Source of the DNA: Dechloromonas sp.
Lineage (GTDB): Bacteria; Pseudomonadota; Gammaproteobacteria; Burkholderiales; Rhodocyclaceae
NCBI GenBank assembly: GCA_028687035.1
Contig: JAQUAX010000007.1
Location: forward strand, 1 to 64,000
Direction: 5' to 3'
DNA: 64,000 nucleotides
Of the stretch, positions 16,409 through 24,480 are shown piece after piece. A program made the position numbers and the translations under genes. Under the pieces are notes generated by a model. That model did no database searches and was not told where the DNA came from. It worked only from the letters and a program-made list of their open reading frames with translations. The stretch's first letter is position 1, and each line of letters begins with the position of its first letter.

Positions 16409-16702
16409 CCAGCGCCCGCTACTACCACCCACGGCCGCCTGCTCGGCGAGCGGGTGCCGGTGCCGCTGCAGATTCCGCCGCTCGGCACGCACGAGATCTT
16501 CGTCGAGCTGAACGACGCGTCCGGCGGCTCGGGGGCGAACTTCGTCATCAAGTGGGATGCGGCGGAGCCGGTCAGCCCGCCGCTGGTCGAGTCGCTGCAT
16601 GCCAACATGGACGGCGGCAAGGCGGTGATCTTCATGAACATGACCTTCATCACCGTTGCGACCATCGGTTACGGCGAAATCATCGACATGTCGAGATGCT
16701 GA
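16409..16702 (+). pseudogene. Fused relic: end of a DUF3124 gene joined to a K+ channel pore fragment
   Basis: After a stop at 16406-16408 the frame reads HGRLLGERVPVPLQIPPLGT and then FVELNDASGGSGANFVIKW, a clear C-terminal half of a DUF3124 protein whose N-terminal half is missing. Where that domain should end, the frame continues directly into MTFITVATIGYGEI, the selectivity-filter segment of a potassium channel, and stops eight codons later at 16702. Neither half is complete. A GTG at 16454 could start translation, but I read this as a deletion fusion of two neighbouring genes. It is the only reading frame between lapG and the cytochrome gene. Confidence 0.65.
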
Positions 16703-16808
16703 ATCGAGATGGCGCCCTGAGGCCAGCCGTTCGGCGGCGGACGGAGTCGGGTTAGACTGCGCTTTCAGGCCGCCGCCCCTGGCGGCCGAAGACCCAGGAG
16801 AATCCATC

Positions 16809-17114
16809 ATGCACAAGAAAATCGCCCTCGCCCTGACCGCGGCCTTCGTCGTCGCCGGCCCCGCCGCCGCCTCCGACGAACTGGCCAAGAGCAAGAACTG
16901 CACGACCTGCCACGGCATCGACAAGAAGATCGTCGGCCCGAGCTACAAGGACATCGCCGCCAAGCGTTCGGCCGAGAAGGGCGCCGAGGCGGCGCTCGCC
17001 GCCAAGATCAAGGGCGGCAGCAAGGGCGAGTGGGGCCAGGTGCCGATGCCGCCGAACAACGTCACCGAGGCCGAGGCGGCGACGCTGGCCAAGTGGGTGC
17101 TGGCGCACAAGTAA
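16809..17114 (+). CDS. Class I monohaem cytochrome c (c-551/c8 type)
   Basis: A protein of 101 residues. The start at ATG 16809 follows a GGAGAA ribosome site and gives a signal peptide ending near AAAS. The haem motif is CTTCHG and the distal ligand is Met in VPMPPNNVT, typical of the small cytochromes c-551 that carry electrons in the periplasm to terminal oxidases or nitrite reductase. A TAGACT -10-like box lies at 16753-16758. It stands alone, followed by strong GC hairpins. Confidence 0.9.
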   Translation: MHKKIALALTAAFVVAGPAAASDELAKSKNCTTCHGIDKKIVGPSYKDIAAKRSAEKGAEAALAAKIKGGSKGEWGQVPMPPNNVTEAEAATLAKWVLAHK

Positions 17115-17124
17115 GCGCCGCCCC

Positions 17125-17170
17125 GGCCGGCCGCCTGGCCGGCCACGGCCCGTTGCGGTGCACCGGGCCG
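17125..17170. terminator. Two GC hairpins after the cytochrome gene
   Basis: GGCCGGCC-GCCT-GGCCGGCC (17125-17144) is a perfect 8-bp stem with a 4-nt loop. CGGCCCG (17146-17152) pairs with CGGGCCG (17164-17170). No T-run follows, so classical intrinsic termination is doubtful; they may protect the 3' end or stall polymerase. Confidence 0.4.
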
Positions 17171-17204
17171 ACATAACAAAAACGAATCCCCGGAGAGACT
17201 CCCC

Positions 17205-18479
17205 ATGCATGCCCTGACCGAAGAGCAGAAGCGCCGTCGCTGGCTCGCGCTCGGCGTCGTTTCGCTGATCTACGTGCTGTCCTTCTTCCAGCGCTTCGCG
17301 CCGGCCGGCATCGCGCAGGATCTGGCAGCTTCCTTCCAGACCTCGGCCGCGTCGCTCGGCGTACTCGCCGCGACCTATTTCTACGTTTACACGGTGATGC
17401 AGATCCCGACCGGGATCCTCGCCGACACCCTCGGCCCGCGCCGCATCCTGGCGCTCGGCGGCCTGATCGGCGGCGCCGGCTCCTTCCTGTTCGGCTTTGC
17501 GCCGACGCTGGACCTCGCGCTGCTCGGCCGCACGCTGATCGGCTTCGGCGTCTCCGTGACCTTCATCGCGATGCTCAAGCTGATCGCCGTCTGGTTCGAG
17601 GAAAACCGCTTCGCGACGCTGGTCGGCGTCTGCATGCTGATCGGCAACCTCGGCTCGGTGCTGGCCGGCGCGCCACTGTCCGGGCTGGCCCAGGCGACCG
17701 GCTGGCGCGGCGTGTTCATCGGCGTTGGCGTCGTCTCGCTGGTGCTCGGTGCGCTGTGCTGGCTGATCGTCCGCGACAGCCCGGCGGGGGCGACACAGCA
17801 CGCCGCGAAGGTCGATCGCACCGTCGTGCTGTCCGGCCTGCTCGCGGTGCTGAAGAACCGCTCGACCTGGCCGGCGGCGCTGACCAACACCGGCATGTCC
17901 GGCGCCTTCTTCACCTTCGCCGGGCTGTGGGCGACGCCCTACCTGATGCAGGTGCATGGTCTGGCCCGACCGGTCGCGGCCAGCCACCTGTCGCTGTGGT
18001 TCGGCGGCTTTGCGGTCGGCTGCCTGTTCGTCGGCACGCTGTCCGACCGCCTGGGCCGGCGCAAACCGGTGCTGATCGTCGCCTCGCACCTCTACTTGGC
18101 GATCTGGCTGGTCTGGCTGTCCGGCGTCGCGCTGCCGCTCGCCGCGTCCTACGCGCTGTTCGGCCTGATGGGCCTGGCCACCGCCGGCTTCAGCCTGACC
18201 TGGGCCTGTGCCAAGGAGGTCAATCCGCCGCTGCTGTCCGGCATGTCGACCAGCGTCGCCAACATGGGCGGCTTTCTGGCCGGCGCGCTGCTGCAGCCGC
18301 TGGTCGGCTGGGTCATGGACCTCGGCTGGAAGGGCGAGATGCTGGCCGGTGCGCGCATCTACGACCTCGACACCTGGCGCCACGGCGTGCTGGTCGTGAC
18401 CCTGTGCGCTGCGCTCGGCGCCGTCGCCAGCTGGCGCATCCGCGAAACGCGCTGCCGGAACATCTGGCAAGCGGACTGA
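17205..18479 (+). CDS. Major facilitator superfamily transporter
   Basis: A protein of 424 residues with about 12 hydrophobic segments. The motif ADTLGPRRILALGG after TM2 is the MFS loop 2-3 signature, and DRLGRRKPVL is its repeat in the second half. The start at 17205 follows GGAGAGA. The substrate cannot be told from sequence; FFQRFAPAGIAQDL in TM1 is seen in uncharacterised proteobacterial permeases annotated as MFS. It is monocistronic, with a strong hairpin after the stop. Confidence 0.85.
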   Translation: MHALTEEQKRRRWLALGVVSLIYVLSFFQRFAPAGIAQDLAASFQTSAASLGVLAATYFYVYTVMQIPTGILADTLGPRRILALGGLIGGAGSFLFGFAPTLDLALLGRTLIGFGVSVTFIAMLKLIAVWFEENRFATLVGVCMLIGNLGSVLAGAPLSGLAQATGWRGVFIGVGVVSLVLGALCWLIVRDSPAGATQHAAKVDRTVVLSGLLAVLKNRSTWPAALTNTGMSGAFFTFAGLWATPYLMQVHGLARPVAASHLSLWFGGFAVGCLFVGTLSDRLGRRKPVLIVASHLYLAIWLVWLSGVALPLAASYALFGLMGLATAGFSLTWACAKEVNPPLLSGMSTSVANMGGFLAGALLQPLVGWVMDLGWKGEMLAGARIYDLDTWRHGVLVVTLCAALGAVASWRIRETRCRNIWQAD

Positions 18480-18484
18480 GCGGA

Positions 18485-18524
18485 AAGCGGCCGGCGGCCT
18501 AGAATAGCGGGGTGCCGGCCGCTT
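18485..18524. terminator. Strong hairpin after the MFS gene
   Basis: AAGCGGCCGGC (18485-18495) pairs perfectly with GCCGGCCGCTT (18514-18524), an 11-bp stem with an 18-nt loop. The loop holds CTAGAAT (TAGAAT at 18500-18505), which could be the -10 box for the following operon. No T-run follows the stem. Confidence 0.45.
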
Positions 18525-18540
18525 GCCTCGCCTTGTTAAA

Positions 18541-18554
18541 TTAGCGTATGCTTA
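18541..18554. promoter_or_regulatory. Imperfect inverted repeat at the start of the sulfide/RND operon
   Basis: TTAGC-GTAT-GCTTA covers the ATG at 18548 in an AT-rich patch (18535-18560) that stands out from the GC-rich surroundings. It has the size and symmetry of a small-repressor (ArsR/BigR-like) operator. Such repressors control sulfide-oxidation genes elsewhere, but no regulator gene is adjacent, so this is a suggestion only. Confidence 0.3.
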
Positions 18555-19558
18555 TATTCATGAAGCCGAATCTCCTCCATTCCCTGATTTTCGCCCTCGG
18601 GCTGGCGTCCACCGCGGTCTGGGCCGCCGATGCGCTGCCCGTCGTCACCGTTCAGCCGCATCCGGTTGATCTCGGCTTTCCGGCCGAATCCGTGGTCGAG
18701 GCCGTGCAGCAGGCTACCGTTGGCGCCCAGGTTGCCGGCCGGGTGCTCGAGGTCCGCGCCGATGCCGGCCAGCGCGTCGCCAAAGGCGATGTGCTGATGC
18801 GCATCGACGCCCGCGAGGCGGCCGAGGCGGCGCGTGCCGCCGAGGCGGTGTACGCCAACGCAAAGGTCAATTACGAGCGGACGAAGAGCCTGGTCGGCCA
18901 GAAGTTCATGAGCGCCGCCGCGCTCGACAAGGCCAAGGCCGATCTCGACGCCGCCGCCGCCAACCGGGCCGCGGCCGGCGCCAGCCAGAGCCATGCGACC
19001 ATCGTCGCGCCGATGGCCGGCATCGTCGCCCGTCGCCATGCCGAGATGGGCGATATGGCGACGCCGGGCAAGCCCTTGTTCACGATCTACCAGCCGGGCA
19101 GCCTGCGCGTCGTCGCCAGCGTGCCGCAGCACCGCCTGAACGAGATGCGCGGCGTCCGCAGTGCCCGCGTCGAGTTTCCGGAACTGGGCAAGCGGGTCGA
19201 TGCGACCTCGGTCCAGTTGCTGCCGACCGCCGATGCGGCGACCCACGTGTCGCAGGTCCGCGTCAATCTGCCCGACCTGCCGGAGGCGATGCCGGGCATG
19301 TACGCCCGCGTGCTGTTCGTCACCGGCCGCGCCGAAAAGCTGACCGTGCCGGCCGCCGCCGTGCTGCGCCGCGGCGAAGTCGCCGCCGTTTATGTGCAGA
19401 CTGCGGACGGCCGCCTGAGCCTGCGCCAGCTGCGCCTGGGCGATGCCGTCGGGCAGGGTGAGGTCGAGGTGCTGGCCGGCCTGGCCGCCGGCGATCGCGT
19501 CGTCACCGATCCGGTCAAGGCCGGCATCGCGATCCGGGACAAGCAGGACAAAAAATAA
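18548..19558 (+). CDS. RND efflux periplasmic adaptor (membrane fusion protein)
   Basis: A protein of 336 residues with a signal peptide (cleavage near VWAAD). The lipoyl/barrel-sandwich halves are seen in VGAQVAGRVLEVRADAGQRV and in SHATIVAPMAGIVARRHAEM, separated by an alanine-rich coiled coil (EAARAAEAVYANAKVNYERT). It would join the RND pump encoded two genes downstream to an outer-membrane channel, which is not encoded here. Two starts are possible, 18548 and 18560 (MKPNLLHS); neither has a clear ribosome site. It is the first gene of a four-gene operon. Confidence 0.9.
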   Translation: MLIFMKPNLLHSLIFALGLASTAVWAADALPVVTVQPHPVDLGFPAESVVEAVQQATVGAQVAGRVLEVRADAGQRVAKGDVLMRIDAREAAEAARAAEAVYANAKVNYERTKSLVGQKFMSAAALDKAKADLDAAAANRAAAGASQSHATIVAPMAGIVARRHAEMGDMATPGKPLFTIYQPGSLRVVASVPQHRLNEMRGVRSARVEFPELGKRVDATSVQLLPTADAATHVSQVRVNLPDLPEAMPGMYARVLFVTGRAEKLTVPAAAVLRRGEVAAVYVQTADGRLSLRQLRLGDAVGQGEVEVLAGLAAGDRVVTDPVKAGIAIRDKQDKK

Positions 19559-19576
19559 AAACCGGCCCGAGCCGGT
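19550..19576 (-). terminator. Intrinsic-terminator-like hairpin facing leftward
   Basis: ACCGGC-CCGA-GCCGGT (19561-19576) is preceded on the + strand by an A-rich run. Read on the - strand it is therefore a stem followed by TTTTTATTTTTT, the form of a Rho-independent terminator. No leftward gene exists here, so it may block antisense transcription. It would not be expected to stop the rightward operon. Confidence 0.4.
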
Positions 19577-19632
19577 GTTCAGCGTGCCGTCCGCCCCGCT
19601 TTCGGGGCTCCACAAAGGAGGAGATGTTCATC

Positions 19633-20907
19633 ATGGCTCACATCGTGATTGTCGGCGCCGGCCTCGGCGGGATGCCGATGGCCTACGAGATGCGGGAGGC
19701 GGCGCGGCCGTCTGACCGCGTCACCGTCATCGCCAATACGGCGAAATTCCACTTCGTTCCGTCCAACCCCTGGGTCGCGGTGAACTGGCGCCAGCGCGAG
19801 GAAATCGAACTGGAAATCGAACCGCTGCTGAAGAAGCACGACATCGGTTTCATCCACGCCGCGGTCACCCGCGTGCATCCCGAGCAGAACCGCGTCGAGC
19901 TCGACGACGGCCGTTCGGTCGATTACGACTACCTGGTGCTGGCGACCGGGCCGCGCCTGGCCTTCGACGAGATTGAGGGGCTGGGGCCGCAGGGCCACAC
20001 GCAGTCGATCTGCCACGTCGACCATGCGGCGCATGCGCGCACGGCCTGGGAGCGTTTCGTCGCCGAGCCGGGGCCGATCGTCGTCGGCGCGGTGCAGGGA
20101 GCGTCGTGCTTCGGACCGGCCTACGAGTTCGCGATGATCATGGAAACCGACCTGCGCCGGCGCAAGATCCGCGACCAGGTGCCGATGACCTTCGTGACCT
20201 CCGAGCCCTACATCGGCCACCTCGGCCTCGGCGGCGTCGGCGATTCGAAGGGCCTGATGGAGTCGATCTTCCGCGACAAGCACATCAGGTGGATCTGCAA
20301 CGCCAAGGTCGACCGCATCGAGGCCGGCAAAATGTACGTGACCGAGCACGACGAGGACGGCAAGCCGAAGAAGTCGCACGAACTGCCCTTCAGCTATTCG
20401 ATGATGCTGCCGGCCTTCAAGGGCATCGAGGCGGTGTACGGCATCGAGGGCCTGACCAATCCGCGCGGCTTCGTGCTGATCGACGGGCAGCAGCGCAATC
20501 CGAAGTATCCGAACATCTTCGCGGTCGGCGTCTGCGTCGCGATTCCGCCGGTCGAGGCGACGCCGGTCCCGACCGGCACACCGAAGACCGGCTACATGAT
20601 CGAGTCGATGGTCACTGCGACCGCACAGAACATCCGCGCCGTGCTCGACGGCCAGCCGCCGGTCCGCAAGGCGACGTGGAACGCCGTCTGCCTGGCCGAC
20701 TTCGGCGACAACGGGGCGGCCTTCGTCGCGTTGCCGCAGATTCCGCCGCGCAACGTCAACTGGTTCTCGCACGGCAAGTGGGTGCATCTGGCCAAGGTCG
20801 GCTTCGAAAAATATTTCATGCACAAGATGAAAAAGGGGACGACCGAGACGGTGTACGAAAAGGTCGTCATGGATGCGCTCGGCATCATGAAACTGAAAGG
20901 CAAGTAA
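19633..20907 (+). CDS. Sulfide:quinone oxidoreductase-like FAD flavoprotein
   Basis: A protein of 424 residues. ATG 19633 is chosen over ATG 19624 because the GGAGGAG ribosome site (19617-19623) is 9 nt from the former and touches the latter. The FAD site is AHIVIVGAGLGGMPMAYEM. FVPSNPWVAVNWR, the Cys in VQGASCFGPAYEF and the Cys in FAVGVCVAIPP match the SQR pattern of redox-active cysteines. These enzymes oxidise sulfide or polysulfide and pass electrons to quinone. It lies between the RND adaptor and the pump, an arrangement that suggests sulfur-stress detoxification. The exact substrate is inferred. Confidence 0.85.
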   Translation: MAHIVIVGAGLGGMPMAYEMREAARPSDRVTVIANTAKFHFVPSNPWVAVNWRQREEIELEIEPLLKKHDIGFIHAAVTRVHPEQNRVELDDGRSVDYDYLVLATGPRLAFDEIEGLGPQGHTQSICHVDHAAHARTAWERFVAEPGPIVVGAVQGASCFGPAYEFAMIMETDLRRRKIRDQVPMTFVTSEPYIGHLGLGGVGDSKGLMESIFRDKHIRWICNAKVDRIEAGKMYVTEHDEDGKPKKSHELPFSYSMMLPAFKGIEAVYGIEGLTNPRGFVLIDGQQRNPKYPNIFAVGVCVAIPPVEATPVPTGTPKTGYMIESMVTATAQNIRAVLDGQPPVRKATWNAVCLADFGDNGAAFVALPQIPPRNVNWFSHGKWVHLAKVGFEKYFMHKMKKGTTETVYEKVVMDALGIMKLKGK

Positions 20908-20914
20908 GCAGCTT

Positions 20915-23900
20915 ATGGGTAGCAGGGATCTCGGCATTTCCGGACGCATCGCGCGGACCTTCCAGAATTCGCGAATGACGCCCTTGCTGGCGCTGGTCGC
21001 CTTCCTGATGGGCGTCTTCGCGACGCTGGTCACGCCGCGCGAGGAAGAGCCGCAGATCGACGTGACCATGGCCGACGTACTGGTCGCCTTCCCCGGCGCG
21101 TCGGCGCGCGACGTCGAGAATCTGGTCGCCCGGCCGGGCGAGCAGGTGCTGTCGCGCATGCACGGCGTCGAGCACGTCTATTCGATGTCGCGTCCGGGCA
21201 TGGCGGTGATCACCGTGCAGTTCGACGTCGGCGTCAAGTACAACGACGCGGTGCTGCGCCTGCACGACACCGTGATGTCGCACCGCGACTGGCTGCCGCC
21301 CAACCTCGGCGTGCAGGAGCCGGTGATCAAGCCGCGCGGCATCGACGACGTGCCCATCGTGTCGCTGACCTTCTCGACGCGCGATCCGTCGCGTTCGGCC
21401 TACGACCTGCAGCAGGTCGCGCGCGCCGTCGAGATCGAGCTGAAGCGGATCAAGGGCACGCGCGACGTGTCCACGCTGGGCGGCCCGGACCATGCGATCC
21501 GCGTGCTGATGGACGCCGAGCGGATGAACGCCTACGGCGTGACGCCGCAGGACATCGCCGGCGCGCTGAAGGTGTCGAACGCGCTGCAGTCGTCGGGCAG
21601 CCTGACCGCCGGCAACCGCGAACTGCTGGTGCAGACCGGTACCTACCTCGAATCGGCCGCCGACGTGAAGTCGCTGGTCGTCGCGGTGCGCGACAGGAAG
21701 CCGGTGTTCGTCAGCGACGTCGCGACGGTCGAGGACGGCCCCGACCAGCCGAAGCGCTACGCGTGGTTCGGCGACCGGGACGGCGAATTCCCGGCGGTGA
21801 CCATCCAGCTGTCGAAGCAGCCGGGCGTCAATGCGGCCGACGTGGCGACCGCCGCGGTCGACCGCATCGAAAGCCTGAAAAACACCGTGATCCCCGACGG
21901 CGTCGAGGTCACCGTGACGCGCAACTACGGCGAGACGGCGACCGAGAAGGCGCAGAAGCTGATCGGCAAGCTGATCTTCGCGACCGCCTTCGTCGTCGCG
22001 CTGGTTTTCTTCGCGCTCGGCCGGCGCGAGGCGGTGATCGTCGGCGTCGCCGTGACGCTGACCCTGGCCGCGACGCTGTTCGCGTCCTGGGCCTGGGGCT
22101 TCACGCTGAACCGGGTGTCGCTGTTCGCGCTGATCTTCTCGATCGGCATCCTGGTCGACGACGCGATCGTCGTCGTCGAGAACATCCACCGCTGGCAGGG
22201 CCTGCATCCGCAGAAGACGCTGCTCGAGCTGATCCCGGGGGCAGTCGACGAGGTCGGCGGGCCGACCATCCTGGCGACGCTGACGGTGATCGCTGCGCTG
22301 CTGCCGATGGCCTTCGTGACCGGGCTGATGGGCCCGTACATGAGCCCGATCCCGATCAACTCGTCGATGGGCATGGCGATCTCGCTGGCCGTCGCCTTCG
22401 TCGTCACGCCCTGGCTGGCGGCGAAACTGATGAAGCCGCATGGCGCCGGCGGCCACGCGCCGTCGAAGCTCGATGCGACGCTGGACTCGACCTTCCGCAA
22501 GCTGCTGACGCCCTTCCTCGATCCGCTGACCGGCGCCGCCGCCCGCGTCAAGCTGGGCATCGCCGTCGTGCTGCTGATCCTCGGTTCGGTGTCGCTGGCC
22601 TATTTCCAGCTGGTCGTGCTGAAGATGCTGCCCTTCGACAACAAGAGCGAATTCCAGATCGTGCTCGACATGCCGGTCGGCACGCCGGTCGAGGAAACCG
22701 CGCGGGTACTGCACGAGATCGGCGCCGAAGTCGCCAAGGTGCCGGAAGTCACCAATTACCAGGCCTACGCCGGCACCGCCAGCCCGATCAATTTCAACGG
22801 CCTGGTCCGCCAGTACTACCTGCGGGCGACGCCGGAAAAGGGCGACATCCAGGTCAACCTGGCCGACAAGAAGCACCGCTCGCGGCAGAGCCACGAGATC
22901 GCGGTGTCGGTGCGCGACGCGGTCGAGGCGATCGGCAAAAAGAACGGCGGCGTCGCCAAGGTCGTCGAGGTGCCGCCCGGTCCGCCGGTGATGTCGCCCA
23001 TCGTCGCCGAGGTCTACGGCCCCGATTACGCCGGCCAGATGGCGGTCGGCAAGACGGTGCGCGCCGCCTTCGAACAGACGAAGGACATCGTCGCGGTCGA
23101 CGACTACATCGATGCCGATTCGCGCAAGGTCGTGCTGCACGTGCTGCAGAACAAGGCGGCGCAGCTCGGCGTCGCGCAGAGCGACATCGTCGAGGTGGTC
23201 ACGATGGGCCTGGCCGGCGTGGACGTGACGCCGGCGCGCAATACCGAATCGAAGTTCGAGATCCCGGTGCGCGTCGCGCTGCCGGCCGAGAAGCAGTCCT
23301 CGCTCGACGCGCTGCTGAAGCTGCGCGTGCGTTCCCGCGACGGCCAGCTGGTGCCGGTGTCCGAACTGGTCGAGGTGCGCGACGCGGCGCGCGAGAAGGC
23401 GATCTACCACAAGGACCTGCTGCCGGTCGTCTATGTCGTCGGCGACATGGGCGGCAAGCTCGATTCGCCGCTCTACGGCATGTTCGACATCCGCTCGCAG
23501 ATCAACGGCGTCGCGCTGAAGGAAGGCGGCACGCTGGGCGAATGGTTCATCCGCCAGCCGTCCGATCCCTACGCCGGCTACAGCGTCAAGTGGGACGGCG
23601 AGTGGAAGGTGACCTACGAGACCTTCCGCGACATGGGCATCGCCTACGGCGTCGGCCTGATCCTGATCTACCTGCTGGTCGTCGCCCATTTCGGCAGCTA
23701 TCTGGTGCCGCTGATCATCATGGCGCCGATCCCGCTGACCATCATCGGCGTGATGCCGGGCCACGCGCTGTTCGGCTCGCAATTCACCGCGACGTCGATG
23801 ATCGGCATGATCGCGCTGGCCGGCATCATCGTCCGCAACTCGATCCTGCTCGTCGATTTCATCAAGGAACAGGTCGCCGCCGGCATGGATTTCCACGACG

Positions 23901-24106
23901 CGGTGATCCAGTCCGCCGCCGTGCGCGCCAAGCCGATCGCGCTGACCGCGCTGGCCGCGATGCTCGGTGCGCTGTTCATCCTCGACGACCCGATCTTCAA
24001 CGGCCTGGCGTTGGCGCTGATCTTCGGCATCCTCGTCTCGACGCTGCTGACGCTGGTCGTCATCCCCGTCCTCTATTTCGCTGCTTACCGTAAGGAACAT
24101 CAATAA
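20915..24106 (+). CDS. RND-family efflux pump
   Basis: A protein of 1063 residues, full length for an RND transporter. It starts near a first TM (TPLLALVAFLMGVFATLVTP), then EEEPQIDVTMADV, a large periplasmic loop, and TM4 with SIGILVDDAIVVVENIHRW, whose two adjacent Asp residues relay protons. A second large loop and a TM bundle ending at LLTLVVIPVLYFAAYR follow. It resembles the efflux_RND permease group that is neither the classical AcrB nor CusA type. It is 7 bp after the flavoprotein gene and overlaps the next start by 1 bp (TAATG), so it is one operon. The cargo may be sulfur compounds or a toxic quinone adduct. Confidence 0.9.
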   Translation: MGSRDLGISGRIARTFQNSRMTPLLALVAFLMGVFATLVTPREEEPQIDVTMADVLVAFPGASARDVENLVARPGEQVLSRMHGVEHVYSMSRPGMAVITVQFDVGVKYNDAVLRLHDTVMSHRDWLPPNLGVQEPVIKPRGIDDVPIVSLTFSTRDPSRSAYDLQQVARAVEIELKRIKGTRDVSTLGGPDHAIRVLMDAERMNAYGVTPQDIAGALKVSNALQSSGSLTAGNRELLVQTGTYLESAADVKSLVVAVRDRKPVFVSDVATVEDGPDQPKRYAWFGDRDGEFPAVTIQLSKQPGVNAADVATAAVDRIESLKNTVIPDGVEVTVTRNYGETATEKAQKLIGKLIFATAFVVALVFFALGRREAVIVGVAVTLTLAATLFASWAWGFTLNRVSLFALIFSIGILVDDAIVVVENIHRWQGLHPQKTLLELIPGAVDEVGGPTILATLTVIAALLPMAFVTGLMGPYMSPIPINSSMGMAISLAVAFVVTPWLAAKLMKPHGAGGHAPSKLDATLDSTFRKLLTPFLDPLTGAAARVKLGIAVVLLILGSVSLAYFQLVVLKMLPFDNKSEFQIVLDMPVGTPVEETARVLHEIGAEVAKVPEVTNYQAYAGTASPINFNGLVRQYYLRATPEKGDIQVNLADKKHRSRQSHEIAVSVRDAVEAIGKKNGGVAKVVEVPPGPPVMSPIVAEVYGPDYAGQMAVGKTVRAAFEQTKDIVAVDDYIDADSRKVVLHVLQNKAAQLGVAQSDIVEVVTMGLAGVDVTPARNTESKFEIPVRVALPAEKQSSLDALLKLRVRSRDGQLVPVSELVEVRDAAREKAIYHKDLLPVVYVVGDMGGKLDSPLYGMFDIRSQINGVALKEGGTLGEWFIRQPSDPYAGYSVKWDGEWKVTYETFRDMGIAYGVGLILIYLLVVAHFGSYLVPLIIMAPIPLTIIGVMPGHALFGSQFTATSMIGMIALAGIIVRNSILLVDFIKEQVAAGMDFHDAVIQSAAVRAKPIALTALAAMLGALFILDDPIFNGLALALIFGILVSTLLTLVVIPVLYFAAYRKEHQ

Positions 24107-24333
24107 TGACCATCGAACGCATCATCCGCATCATGGCCGGCTTCTTCGTGATGCTGTCGCTCGCCCTCGGCTGGCACGGCAGCCCGATCTTCGTTTCCGA
24201 GTGGTTCCTCGCGTTCACCGCGTTCGTCGGCCTGAACCTGTTCCAGAGCGGCTTCACCGGCTTCTGCCCGCCGGAAAAGCTGCTTGCGAAGCTGGGCGTC
24301 AAGCGTGGCGACGGCGGCGCCTGCTGCCGCTGA
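24106..24333 (+). CDS. DUF2892 small inner-membrane protein (YgaP-like)
   Basis: A protein of 75 residues with two membrane helices (IIRIMAGFFVMLSLALGW and FLAFTAFVGLNLFQSGF). The family motif FTGFCPPEKLLAKLGV follows, then a cysteine pair near the end (GACCR). DUF2892 domains are fused to rhodanese in YgaP, which links them to sulfane sulfur. Its place as the last gene of this operon, coupled to the RND gene by a TAATG overlap, fits a sulfur role. Confidence 0.85.
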   Translation: MTIERIIRIMAGFFVMLSLALGWHGSPIFVSEWFLAFTAFVGLNLFQSGFTGFCPPEKLLAKLGVKRGDGGACCR

Positions 24334-24480
24334 GTCCCGCCCGCCGGGATGCTGGCCGCATCGCGGCAAGCGTTTGTAATATAAGGATTTTGCCGATCAG
24401 GCCACGGCCGGAAAATAGTCGCGAAAACTGCGGGCTTCTCGGTTAGACTGCCCGCCATTTTCCGGATCGGTAGCTGCATC

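Noticed and set aside
15586-16665. N-terminal extension of the CYTH-CHAD gene by 360 codons
   Set aside because: It overlaps the LapG gene on the same strand and has a shadow-like composition; the ExExK motif sits right after ATG 15585.
16752-18470. A 572-codon open frame opposite the cytochrome and MFS genes
   Set aside because: Gln/Arg/Asp-rich antisense shadow spanning two well-supported + strand genes.
20885-24103. A 1072-codon open frame opposite the RND pump gene
   Set aside because: Antisense shadow with biased composition; the + strand encodes a complete RND transporter.
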